From assembly GCA_022704585.1 (NCBI GenBank), contig JAKJGD010000021.1:1-11141 (forward strand): 11,141 nucleotides of DNA. Direction: 5' to 3'. Shown piece after piece: positions 1 through 7,159 of this stretch. The translations under genes and the position numbers were made by a program. The stretch is from Spirochaetota bacterium (GTDB lineage: Bacteria > Spirochaetota > UBA4802 > UBA5550). Positions within the stretch are counted from its first letter, which is position 1, and the number at the start of each line of letters is the position of its first letter. A model generated the notes under the pieces. That model was given only the letters and a program-made list of their open reading frames with translations. It ran no database searches and had not been told where the DNA came from.

Positions 1-493
1 TCCAGTAGGGAACGAGCGGATGGGTTTCATAGATGCCGTACTTGCGGACGATGTATATCATGATGATGATGACGATCGAGACCATCTGGAAGGCGGTCTT
101 CACCTTGCCGAACCTGCTGGTACGGAGCGTCTCGCCGCGCCGGATCGCCAGGTAGCGCATGAAGGTGATGAGCACGTCGCGGCCGATGATCACCGCGATC
201 ATCCAGAAGTCGTATATCTTCACATAACGGTTCAGGACCATGAGGGCGGCAAGCACCGATATGACCAGGAACTTGTCCGCGAGCGGATCGATGAATATGC
301 CGAATTCCGACTCCTGCTTGAGCTTTCGGGCGCTCCACCCGTCAAGCAGGTCCGTGAGCGATGCCGCCGCGAAAAGGATCAGGGCAAGCCACCATGACTT
401 GACGTAGAGCAGATAGACAAGGAGGGGGATCAGCACTATCCGCGAGAGCGAGAGAAGGTTCGGGATCGTGAAGCTGAATTTCGGCATGCTCAT
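1..493 (-). CDS. pgsA: CDP-diacylglycerol--glycerol-3-phosphate 3-phosphatidyltransferase (PgsA), 3' end cut by window edge
   Basis: Membrane enzyme that joins CDP-diacylglycerol to glycerol-3-phosphate, giving phosphatidylglycerol phosphate for anionic phospholipid synthesis. The 164 codons present read MSMPKFSFTIPNLLSLSRIV at the start. They contain a complete CDP-alcohol phosphotransferase signature: D48-x2-D51-G52-x2-A55-R56-x8-G65-x3-D69-x3-D73. Hydrophobic segments flank the motif (about 17-30, 35-47, 74-88). The ATG at 493 overlaps the rimO stop (ATGA) and is preceded by GGGGGAG at 499-505, five bases upstream. A second ATG two codons later is less well spaced. No stop is reached before base 1, so roughly the last 20-35 residues of a normal PgsA are missing. 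The four-base overlap implies translational coupling to rimO. Family assignment is firm. The exact substrate within the family rests on the N-terminal IPNLLSLSRI sequence and on the rimO neighbour. Confidence 0.92.
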   Translation of the reverse strand, partial: MSMPKFSFTIPNLLSLSRIVLIPLLVYLLYVKSWWLALILFAAASLTDLLDGWSARKLKQESEFGIFIDPLADKFLVISVLAALMVLNRYVKIYDFWMIAVIIGRDVLITFMRYLAIRRGETLRTSRFGKVKTAFQMVSIVIIIMIYIVRKYGIYETHPLVPYW

Positions 494-1836
494 GCGAGCT
501 CCCCCTGCAGGTCATACTCTGTGGCGCCGGTTATGCGCGCCGTCACAATCGACTTAATCCCGGCGCTCCTTCCGGTCAAGTAAAAAATACCGTCCACCTC
601 CGGCGCGTCATGCTCGGTTCTGCCGGCCCAAGTCTCGCCGTCGACTCGCTCCTCGACCAGCACGCGGACCTTCCCGCCGATCATGGCCTCCAGCTTTTCA
701 GCGGAAATGGCGCGCTGCAGCTCCATCAGGCGGTCGTACCGTGCTGACTTGACCGGCTCCGGCACGGTGTCGCCCAGCTCCCACGCGCGCGTTCCCTCTT
801 CCGGCGAATAGGTGAACGCTCCGACCCGGTCCAGGCGCATCTTCTCCACGAAGTCCATGAGCCCGGCAAAATCCTCGTCCGTCTCGCCCGGGTACCCCAC
901 CATGAAGGTCGAGCGGACCCGGATGCGCGGCACCCGCGCCCGCAGCGTTTCGATGAGCGCGCCATAAGCTTCCGCGTCGCCGGCGCGCCCCATCGAGCGG
1001 AGGATGCGGCCGCTCGCGTGCTGGAGCGGCATGTCAATGTAGGGCACGATCTTCCCGCCGCGCGCCAGCAGGTCGATGATGCCGTCGTCCAGGTGGTCCG
1101 GGTGGCAGTACATCAGGCGGACCCACTCGATGCCGTCCACCCCGGCGAGCATGCCCGCGAGCCCGGCCAGTCCGGTGCCGCCGGAGCGGTACGCGGCAAT
1201 GTCCTGCGCGACCACGACGAGCTCCTTCACTCCCCGCCCGGCAGCGCGGCGCGCCTCGTCGAGGATGAGCTCCGGCGGCGCGGGCACGTGCGCTCCCCGG
1301 ATAAGCGGGATGGCGCAATAGGAGCAGTTGTTGGAGCAGCCTTCCGAAATCTTGATGTAACAGTACGAGAGCCCGGCCTGGAGCGGCTCGCGCGCCGCGC
1401 GGATGGGACCGGCCGAGATGCCGAAACGGCGGCCCATGCCGGCGACGAAGCCGCCCGTGAGCCGGTGAATATAGCCGATCTCGGGGATATCCCCTGCCAG
1501 GGCTTCCGGATAGCGTCCGGAGAGGCACCCGGCAACCGCCACCTTCCGGCCGAAGTCCTTCAACACGCGCGTGCCGCCGTCCAGGAAAGGCTTCGGGTTC
1601 GGGCCCGCTTCCCGCTCCTGCTGGTCCAGCGCGTCGAAGATCACCCCGATCGACTCTTCCTTGGCCGCGGTAATGAAACCGCACGTGTTCACGATAATGA
1701 TATCGGCCCGCTCCGGGCCGTCGGCGCGCATGTAGCCCGCGCCCGCAAGCTCGCCGTTCAGGCGCTCGGAATCCACCAGGTTCTTGGAACAGCCGAGGGA
1801 GATTATGTAGTAGGATATGTCGGTAGAAAAGAACAC
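490..1836 (-). CDS. rimO: Ribosomal protein S12 methylthiotransferase RimO
   Basis: Radical-SAM enzyme with two iron-sulfur clusters that adds a methylthio group to the conserved aspartate of ribosomal protein S12. The 448 residues show the UPF0004 N-terminal domain with cluster cysteines C16 (SLGCSKNLVDSE), C52 (VNTCGF) and C104 (AGCLSGRYP). The radical-SAM CxxxCxxC is at C167-C171-C174 (EGCSNNCSYC), followed by the YIDMPLQH strand. A C-terminal TRAM domain spans about 375-448. SLGCSKNLVDSE and the TRAM ending favour RimO over MiaB. The start is GTG at 1836, with AGAGG nine bases upstream. The next ATG would remove C16. Odd points are about 20 extra residues between C52 and C104, and APP where RimO usually has SRP after the CxxxCxxC loop. 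pgsA follows with a four-base overlap. This is the most GC-rich gene in the window. Confidence 0.95.
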   Translation of the reverse strand: MFFSTDISYYIISLGCSKNLVDSERLNGELAGAGYMRADGPERADIIIVNTCGFITAAKEESIGVIFDALDQQEREAGPNPKPFLDGGTRVLKDFGRKVAVAGCLSGRYPEALAGDIPEIGYIHRLTGGFVAGMGRRFGISAGPIRAAREPLQAGLSYCYIKISEGCSNNCSYCAIPLIRGAHVPAPPELILDEARRAAGRGVKELVVVAQDIAAYRSGGTGLAGLAGMLAGVDGIEWVRLMYCHPDHLDDGIIDLLARGGKIVPYIDMPLQHASGRILRSMGRAGDAEAYGALIETLRARVPRIRVRSTFMVGYPGETDEDFAGLMDFVEKMRLDRVGAFTYSPEEGTRAWELGDTVPEPVKSARYDRLMELQRAISAEKLEAMIGGKVRVLVEERVDGETWAGRTEHDAPEVDGIFYLTGRSAGIKSIVTARITGATEYDLQGELA

Positions 1837-1904
1837 GTATCGAAACCTCTAAACGTCCCCCTGCGAATTATTGCTCATTCGTGCTTTAAACATCCCCGGT
1901 TGAT

Positions 1905-2594
1905 TCAGTTCAACCTGCCGAGAACGCCGAAAGCAAGATACCCCTCAACCGCGTTTACCTTCCCGGCAGGCGGGTTCCCCTCAAGCGGTTTCAGTGACCT
2001 GGTGAGATAGCCCCTGCATCCCGCTTCGATGGACAGCGTCACTCCGCCGGACAGGTTTACGTTCGTCCCGAGGGCGATCCCGCCGACGCCTCCAAACATC
2101 TGGTACTTCCGCTGGTACGATACGGGAAGAGCAAAGAGGAGTGGAGTCATAATTACGTCATGCGTTACACGAGATTCTTTGCCCCACCAGTAATTGATCC
2201 CGAGTTGCGGGCCGAGCCACAGCTTGATCGTTTCATTCCTGAAAAGACGGAACCCGAACGTGTTGATGAAATTCACCCTGTTTAAATCGATCCTGTTGGC
2301 TGCATGGACATTCGCGCGGTCATACCCGATGTTCAGCCTGTAATTGAAGATGCCATCGGAATCGGGATCGGTATCCACCATGAGCCCTGCGCCGCAGGCA
2401 ACCGATCCGCTTGCTTTCATATACCGGTGTTTCAGGCCATAATAATCCGCGACTTGCAGCGCCCCGGATTGATGCCAGGTTTTTCCGCCCGAGCCGTTGA
2501 TATATGCGCCCAGTCCCACCGGATATGCGGGCCTCTGATATCCCAGGCAGATCAGGGCGAATGCAACGGCAATAATGTACCATGTTTTATTCAT
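1905..2594 (-). CDS. Putative exported outer-membrane beta-barrel-like protein of unknown function
   Basis: A 229-residue protein that I do not recognise as a named family. Residues 1-24 form a typical signal peptide (basic MNK, then the hydrophobic stretch YIIAVAFALICLG), with cleavage likely around residues 22-26. The mature part lacks transmembrane helices. It is rich in glycine, aromatics and alternating polar/apolar strands, for example LWLGPQLGINYWWG near 125-138 and the segments near 165-195 and 217-229. This is the pattern of a small outer-membrane beta-barrel. The aspartate-rich segment VDTDPDSDGIF (about 73-83) could be a turn or a cation-binding loop. The ATG at 2594 has GGAGAA just upstream. 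The gene is divergent from the 7TM-SpoIIE gene and lies 68 bases upstream of rimO in the same direction. It could be co-transcribed with rimO, but no promoter evidence settles this. Composition is less GC-rich than rimO. Confidence 0.7.
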   Translation of the reverse strand: MNKTWYIIAVAFALICLGYQRPAYPVGLGAYINGSGGKTWHQSGALQVADYYGLKHRYMKASGSVACGAGLMVDTDPDSDGIFNYRLNIGYDRANVHAANRIDLNRVNFINTFGFRLFRNETIKLWLGPQLGINYWWGKESRVTHDVIMTPLLFALPVSYQRKYQMFGGVGGIALGTNVNLSGGVTLSIEAGCRGYLTRSLKPLEGNPPAGKVNAVEGYLAFGVLGRLN

Positions 2595-2610
2595 GCGCGT
2601 TTCTCCATAG

Positions 2611-2624
2611 TATGAATATTCATA
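2611..2624. promoter_or_regulatory. Perfect 14-base palindrome, candidate operator of the barrel-like gene
   Basis: TATGAATATTCATA reads identically on both strands. It ends 17 bases upstream of the ATG at 2594, where it would overlap a -10 element or the transcription start (TATGAA or TATTCA on the minus strand). A dimeric repressor or activator site is the natural guess. The sequence does not identify the regulator. Confidence 0.4.
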
Positions 2625-2627
2625 TCG

Positions 2628-2648
2628 TGCGTTCTCCCATGGGACGCA
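2628..2648. repeat. Short bulged inverted repeat next to the palindrome
   Basis: TGCG (2628-2631) pairs with CGCA (2645-2648). TCCC (2635-2638) pairs with GGGA (2641-2644) around AT, leaving TTC bulged on one side. The inner part is the perfect palindrome TCCCATGGGA. No T-run follows on either strand, so it is not a standard terminator. A role as part of an operator is possible. Confidence 0.3.
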
Positions 2649-2969
2649 ATGGGCATTAGCGGACCAGCATGGGGCATTGAAATAAATTTTTCAAGACAAA
2701 AAACGCCGAACAGGGCCGTTACCGATGATGGCGCAATTCAATGGCAATTGTACCGGTCAATTTTTTGCACCCTTCCCGGCCTGCCTGAAAAAAAGCGCTG
2801 GACAGAGGGTTTAAAATATAAAAACCTAAAAAACTGCTCCTTCTATAAAATTAGCCCATGCGAACTGATATGGAACAGCTGGCCCATCGTATCGAAATAA
2901 AAAAATAGTGGATCGGGGGGGCTTGAAACGTACATTCAACGGCTTTCAAAAAGTAACCGAACCAGAGCC

Positions 2970-5045
2970 ATGAAACAGTTTTTACGATGCATCGTGACAT
3001 TGCTTGCATTGTGCCAGGCATACCCCCTGTCGGCGGCCCTCATCGACCTTAACCGTGAAACGATCTATGCGAGGAAAGGCTTTGATGAGGCATGGACACG
3101 GGAGGTCCCTGCGCCAACCGACAGTGTCTGGCTTGCCATACCAGGCGTTAAAACCGCTGAACGGCAGGTCGTTCTTAAAGACCTTCCCCTGCATAATATG
3201 CCCCGGCGTCCCGTGTTTTCCCTTAAAGAGTACGCGCCGGAAAATTTCACTTTCCTTACCGAATTCAAACTCATGGAGAAGGATCCAGCCCTGGAGGGCC
3301 TCCTGGGTGTTTATTTCGCCAACATCGGTGAGAACTGGTCCGTATACCTCAACGGACGCCTGCTGAAGTCAGAGATACATGAGAACGGCAGGGGGATGAT
3401 TCTTGAGTTCCGGCACCACAGGGAAGTTCTCATTCCCATCGATCCTCGAATCCTGAGAACGGGGAGCAACATCCTGGCGGTCCGGATTTTCAGCGACCCG
3501 ACCAACATAGATTCCGGGTTCCATCGCAGCACCCCGTTCGTCATAGACGCACTGCCGCGGCTCGAGGAGCTGCGATCCGAGCAGACCTCCATGATCCTTA
3601 TCTTTCTCTACCTGTTCTTCGGCGTGTACCACATGTTCATTTACATCAGGAGAAGAGTTGAAAAATACAACCTCTTCTACGCCCTTTTCTCGGTGTTCCT
3701 GTTCGCGTACTTCATGAGCCGGACCCATGGAATTTACGCCGTAATTCCGGATTCCACGATCCTGCACCGCATTGAATACTGCTCGCTCTATGCGCTGGTG
3801 CCGCTTTTCGGCGTATTCGTTGACCTCCTGCTCACTGCTTCCATCTCCCGGCTGACGAAGCTGTATGCCGCCCTGTATGCGCTTCTCATCCTTGTGACAA
3901 TAACGCCCGTCTCCAATCCTTTCGCTATCGACGTGCTCCGGGTATGGCAATTTTCGGTTATCATTCCCGTCTTCTATTACCCCATTATCAGGATCGGTCG
4001 TCCGGTGCTCGCTTCTTTCAGAACAATGCATGCAAGATTCCACAATATCCCGTTCCCCTCCCGCGCCACCCGGGCGCTCGGCAGAGTACTGGCCTCTTCC
4101 ACGGCGGGGAACCTCATGCTGGGGACACTCATCGTGGTCGCATGCATGGTCTTCGACATTGCCGATTCGCTGTTCTGGTCCTACGACTATGTCGTCACGA
4201 CCTACGGCTTTTTCGTGTTCACCATGGGAATCGCGCTTATACTCACGAACCGTTTCCTGGCTTTGCACAGGGAGCTGGAAAAGGACAACGAAATCGCCGC
4301 CAGGGAAATGGCACTGGCGGCCCACGTACAGAAAATGCTGCTCGCATCTCCTCCGGCGGACATCGACCGGTGGGATATAGCGGTTACTTTCAGGCCAAAG
4401 TACGGCGCAGCGGGCGATTCTTATGACTTTTATTACACCGAAAACAACCTGGACGGTATCGCCCTGTTTGACGTTTCAGGCCACGGTGTGTCATCCGCCC
4501 TTATAACCATGATGATCAAGCCCGTAACAATGAGAGCATTCAAGTCCCTTCATGGGGAAAGCCTCGATGCGATTATTAATAATGTAAACAGGCAGGTGAC
4601 CAGGGACCTCGTCCAGCTCAATACCTATGTGACCTGCGTCCTTCTTCGCATCAGGGAGAACGTCGCGGAATACGTGAATGCCGGACATCCCGATATACTG
4701 CTCCGGGATGGCGGGACGAGGGAGGTGCAAATAATTGACGAGGGCGGAATTGACTTCAGGGGTGAGCCGCTGGGGTTGGGCTTCAACAAGGTCAATCCGT
4801 CGATGATCCGCTTCACGATCGGGCAGAACGATGCATTGCTCCTGTTTACCGATTGTCTTATAGAATCAAGGAACCGCAGGAAGGAGAGGTACGGCATAAG
4901 GCGTGTCATGGACTCGCTGGGTGCGGCTCCCGCAGGCCCGGCCTCGGCCATACTCGATTTCATCCTCTATCAGTTTTATTCCTTTACCGCTGGAAGCGAC
5001 CTGAAAGACGACCTCACTGTCATAGTTGCAAAAAAGTGCGGCTGA
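2970..5045 (+). CDS. 7TM receptor (7TMR-DISM type) fused to a SpoIIE/PP2C serine phosphatase
   Basis: Transmembrane sensor phosphatase of 691 residues. Residues 1-23 are a signal peptide. About 24-200 form an extracytoplasmic beta-rich sensor resembling the 7TMR-DISM or galactose-binding fold (NWSVYLNGRLL near 122-132; GSNILAVRIF near 165-174). Seven hydrophobic segments follow, at about 206-226, 234-250, 270-290, 298-312, 325-342, 382-398 and 405-426. A short charged helix (432-456) leads to a cytoplasmic SpoIIE domain (about 465-690). Metal-binding aspartates are present at D483 (AAGDSYDF), D501 (DVSGHG), D628 (FTDC) and D680/D681 (KDDLT). NAGH is at 570-573. By family analogy it dephosphorylates a serine on a STAS anti-anti-sigma protein when the outer domain binds a ligand, which is unknown here. 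The usual GGD reads AGD and TDG reads TDC, but the metal ligands are intact. AGAG just before the ATG is a weak ribosome site. It ends 3 bases from the end of rodZ. Confidence 0.9.
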   Translation: MKQFLRCIVTLLALCQAYPLSAALIDLNRETIYARKGFDEAWTREVPAPTDSVWLAIPGVKTAERQVVLKDLPLHNMPRRPVFSLKEYAPENFTFLTEFKLMEKDPALEGLLGVYFANIGENWSVYLNGRLLKSEIHENGRGMILEFRHHREVLIPIDPRILRTGSNILAVRIFSDPTNIDSGFHRSTPFVIDALPRLEELRSEQTSMILIFLYLFFGVYHMFIYIRRRVEKYNLFYALFSVFLFAYFMSRTHGIYAVIPDSTILHRIEYCSLYALVPLFGVFVDLLLTASISRLTKLYAALYALLILVTITPVSNPFAIDVLRVWQFSVIIPVFYYPIIRIGRPVLASFRTMHARFHNIPFPSRATRALGRVLASSTAGNLMLGTLIVVACMVFDIADSLFWSYDYVVTTYGFFVFTMGIALILTNRFLALHRELEKDNEIAAREMALAAHVQKMLLASPPADIDRWDIAVTFRPKYGAAGDSYDFYYTENNLDGIALFDVSGHGVSSALITMMIKPVTMRAFKSLHGESLDAIINNVNRQVTRDLVQLNTYVTCVLLRIRENVAEYVNAGHPDILLRDGGTREVQIIDEGGIDFRGEPLGLGFNKVNPSMIRFTIGQNDALLLFTDCLIESRNRRKERYGIRRVMDSLGAAPAGPASAILDFILYQFYSFTAGSDLKDDLTVIVAKKCG

Positions 5046-5048
5046 TGC

Positions 5049-6185
5049 CTACCAGTCCTTGACCACGATGTGGTACAGGTTCGGGTTCTGGACGTCCTTC
5101 TTCCAGGTGACGACCTTGTTCGCGACCTGGCCGGCCGCGCCGAAGGAGAAGTCCTTGCCGTTGATGCGGGCCTTGATCCCGCCGGCGTTCCCGATCTTGA
5201 TCTGGATGTACTCGGTGGCTTCCCAGCGCTCCACCTGGCCCTGGGGTATGAAGCCCCGCACCTTGCGGACGCCGTCAAGATACAGCTCGATGAAGGATTT
5301 CTGCACGAACTCGGCCTCGAACACGATCTTCAGGCTCTGGCGGCTCTGCGCCTCGACGCTGGTGCTATCGACCCGCGGCGCGTTATCCTCGACCTTCGCG
5401 ACCTTGTCCCTGCCCTCTTCAGCCTCCTTTTTCTCGCCCAGCATGACCATGATCTTGGCGCGGTTCTCGGTAAGTCCTTTCAGCGTTATAGTCACATCGC
5501 GCGGGCAGCCCTCGATGACCAGGGTCCGCGGCTCATCCAGCTTGAATTTCTCTATTTTCTTGCCCGGAAGGAGCTCCAGGGAGACGGCGTCACCGGTGAT
5601 GCTCTTTAAAAGAAAGACCACTTCCTTGTTATCGACCAGGAACTGGACCGCTTCGTTCTTATAGACAAGAATAAATCCCTTGTTGTTGGCAAGCTGGAGG
5701 CTGCGGAGATTGTCAATCTCGTGCTCCTTGTCCTTGACATACTCTTCTTTTATAGCGTCGGTAGAATCGTTGCCGGAGACATCGACGTCCGAGGTGACAA
5801 GGCTCTTTATGCCCCAGATGACCAGTATCAGGGCCAGAGCCCCTCCGGAGATCATCAGCATGCTCCGGTGCTTGTTCATGAAAGACGACATGGCAAGGTT
5901 GATGTTCGATTTCGTCGGCTTGGTGAGCTCTTCAAGGGGCGTGGCGCTCTCGCCGATCTTGTAGCCTTTGTACGCCTGTACAATGCCTTCAACGTCGAGC
6001 TTCAGGAACTCCGCGTAGGTTCTTAAAAAGCCGATAAGATAGGTTTCGCTCGGGAATCGATCAAACTTCTCTTCTTCGAGGGCCTGGAGGTATAACGGGC
6101 TTATATTGGTCTCTTTGACCACTTCTTTTATGGTGATTTTCCTGGCTTCCCTGGCCTGCCGTAACTTTTCGCCGATGCTTTCCAA
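5049..6185 (-). CDS. rodZ: RodZ-like cell-shape protein (helix-turn-helix, one TM, DUF4115 domain)
   Basis: Single-pass membrane protein of the RodZ family, which links MreB filaments to the peptidoglycan elongation machinery. Residues 4-75 form the cytoplasmic Xre-like helix-turn-helix of RodZ (GEKLRQAREARKITIKEV, YLQALEEEKFDRFP, TYLIGFLRTYAEFL). A transmembrane helix lies at about 108-130. The periplasmic part has a beta-rich segment at about 168-250, a charged linker (251-282), and a C-terminal DUF4115 domain at about 284-375 with the diagnostic IKIGNAGGIKARINGKDF (328-345). The start codon is TTG at 6185, chosen because AGAGGAG lies six bases upstream and ESIGEKLRQ begins the domain exactly. 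It starts 3 bases after the lolA stop, so the two are probably one operon. Its stop lies 3 bases from the stop of the converging 7TM-SpoIIE gene. Family assignment is strong, but direct binding to MreB is not shown. Confidence 0.88.
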   Translation of the reverse strand: MESIGEKLRQAREARKITIKEVVKETNISPLYLQALEEEKFDRFPSETYLIGFLRTYAEFLKLDVEGIVQAYKGYKIGESATPLEELTKPTKSNINLAMSSFMNKHRSMLMISGGALALILVIWGIKSLVTSDVDVSGNDSTDAIKEEYVKDKEHEIDNLRSLQLANNKGFILVYKNEAVQFLVDNKEVVFLLKSITGDAVSLELLPGKKIEKFKLDEPRTLVIEGCPRDVTITLKGLTENRAKIMVMLGEKKEAEEGRDKVAKVEDNAPRVDSTSVEAQSRQSLKIVFEAEFVQKSFIELYLDGVRKVRGFIPQGQVERWEATEYIQIKIGNAGGIKARINGKDFSFGAAGQVANKVVTWKKDVQNPNLYHIVVKDW

Positions 6186-6188
6186 GGT

Positions 6189-6887
6189 CTACTCCTCTGA
6201 TATCATTGGGTTTTTTATGACGCGCGCCCGCGCCGGAATGTCAAACTTGAATACGCCGTTTGGAATTGAAATGTTGGTCTTCAGGTTGGAGAACCTGATG
6301 TCGACCTTCTTGCCGGTGGAGGTTTCGCCCTGCGCCCGGATGATGAAATACCGCTCCGTGACCCAGAGCTTCATTGTGCGGAACCCGCTCCTGCTCTCTT
6401 TCTGCTTGAGTATCAGGGTATACCGTTTCGTGCCGTCTTCCTGCGGCTCGGGTTGTTCCTTGGAGGCGAAACGGTAGTGGTACTTGGAGAACATCCAGGT
6501 CAGGCCGCTTTTCGTGCCGGAGGAGAACATCCTGTTGTCGGAATTGAGGTCCTGCTCCGCAACCACGTTCATTGAAGGGATGTATATCCACATCATTTTG
6601 CCGTTGGAGACGATTTTCTGCCCGTGAGGCTGGCTGAATTCTATGCACAGCTTGTTATCGGCTTTATACTTGATTATGCCGCCTTGCTGCGTGGTTTTAC
6701 CCATTTTCTCGGAAACAATGGTGAAATCGGCCTGATAGGTATCCATTTTCCCGAAGCTCGACTTTATATTGTCAACGATATCGCTGACCGTCGTGAAATC
6801 GAACTTAAAGGCGTACACGCCCGTGGCCGCTGCCAGAATAATGCCGCTGATAAAACCCAAAACTGCGGCTTTGCCGGTAAATTTCAT
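6189..6887 (-). CDS. lolA: Outer-membrane lipoprotein carrier protein LolA
   Basis: Periplasmic chaperone that takes lipoproteins released by the LolCDE transporter and carries them to the outer membrane. The 232 residues begin with a signal peptide (about 1-26, MKFTGKAAVLGFISGIILAA then ATGVYA, cleavage after YA). The LolA fold follows: SFGKMDTYQADFTIVSEKMG (44-63), KYKADNKLCIEFSQPHGQKI (73-92) and NGKMMWIYIPSMNVVAEQDL (95-114), then paired strands to FKFDIPARARVI. These match the LolA antiparallel sheet and the typical G-K-x-x-W-x-Y strand. The ATG at 6887 has only a distant AGG upstream, so initiation may be modest. It is the first gene of a lolA-rodZ unit. Many lineages outside the gammaproteobacteria have LolA but no LolB, and no LolB is seen here. 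Confidence 0.88.
   Translation of the reverse strand: MKFTGKAAVLGFISGIILAAATGVYAFKFDFTTVSDIVDNIKSSFGKMDTYQADFTIVSEKMGKTTQQGGIIKYKADNKLCIEFSQPHGQKIVSNGKMMWIYIPSMNVVAEQDLNSDNRMFSSGTKSGLTWMFSKYHYRFASKEQPEPQEDGTKRYTLILKQKESRSGFRTMKLWVTERYFIIRAQGETSTGKKVDIRFSNLKTNISIPNGVFKFDIPARARVIKNPMISEE
6192..6198 (-). promoter_or_regulatory. Strong ribosome binding site of rodZ inside the lolA 3' end
   Basis: On the minus strand AGAGGAG overlaps the last codons of lolA (Ser-Glu-Glu-stop) and lies six bases before the TTG at 6185. It decides the unusual TTG start of rodZ. It also suggests that rodZ translation is coupled to lolA translation. Confidence 0.75.
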
Positions 6888-6943
6888 ATTATATTAAACC
6901 TGGTGGTTACTGATAAGACTTTTTTAAACAATTTTGGGGTCAA

Positions 6944-6971
6944 TTAATATAATCGCGCCTATAAAAGTCAA
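6944..6971 (-). promoter_or_regulatory. Probable sigma70-type promoter of lolA-rodZ
   Basis: On the minus strand, TTGACT (6966-6971) is followed after 16 bases by TATTAA (6944-6949). The start of transcription would fall near 6937, giving a leader of about 50 bases before the lolA ATG. The surroundings are strongly AT-rich. The -35 matches consensus well and the -10 only partly. Confidence 0.45.
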
Positions 6972-7032
6972 TCTTAAAAAAAATATTATAATTAAGGAAG
7001 AAGCCGCACTCAGGTATCACCCCGAAGCATCC

Positions 7033-7088
7033 GCCGGCTTCGCTGCTCCCGATTTGCTACTCGCCTGTTGTTTCAGGGAGAAGCCGGC
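7033..7088. repeat. Long bulged hairpin (13 base pairs)
   Basis: GCCGGCTT (7033-7040) pairs with AAGCCGGC (7081-7088). CTCCC (7046-7050) pairs with GGGAG (7076-7080). Five bases (7041-7045) bulge on the left arm and a 25-base loop spans 7051-7075. No T-run follows, so it is not a simple terminator. No gene ends nearby on either strand. Confidence 0.5.
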
Positions 7089-7159
7089 TTGATTGCCGAC
7101 CAGTTGCCTCAATCCGCTGGAACCTTCACGATTCCATGATGCGTTGTCACGCGGCGGAC

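Larger units (their letters stand above)
2595..2969. other. Divergent intergenic region between the barrel-like gene and the 7TM-SpoIIE gene
   Basis: This 375-base AT-rich stretch separates two divergently transcribed genes and should hold both promoters. I see no protein gene in it: an 83-codon open frame at 2649-2900 has no good ribosome site and no recognisable sequence. Its left end carries a 14-base palindrome and a hairpin, listed separately. An imperfect palindrome, AATTGTACCGGTCAATT, lies at 2746-2762. A G7 tract lies at 2915-2921. TTGAAA at 2923-2928 could be a -35 for the receptor gene, but no good -10 follows. Confidence 0.6.

Noticed and set aside
20..397. 125-codon plus-strand frame
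   Set aside because: Antisense to pgsA, whose CDP-alcohol phosphotransferase signature is complete on the other strand.
1018..2010. Long plus-strand open frame of 330 codons
   Set aside because: It lies antisense to rimO and the end of the barrel-like gene. It exists because of high GC and shows no domain or ribosome site, while rimO has full motifs.
2649..2900. 83-codon plus-strand frame in the divergent intergenic region
   Set aside because: No ribosome site, AT-rich composition typical of promoter DNA, and no protein-like pattern.
3369..4325. Minus-strand open frame of 318 codons
   Set aside because: Antisense to the 7TM-SpoIIE gene. Its translation is rich in charged residues and His, with no recognisable domain, typical of a shadow frame.
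5070..5609. 179-codon plus-strand frame
   Set aside because: Antisense to the DUF4115 part of rodZ. No ribosome site or domain.
7100..7150. Possible tRNA-like T-arm around GGAACCTTCACGATTCC
   Set aside because: No matching acceptor, D-arm or anticodon stem can be built around it.
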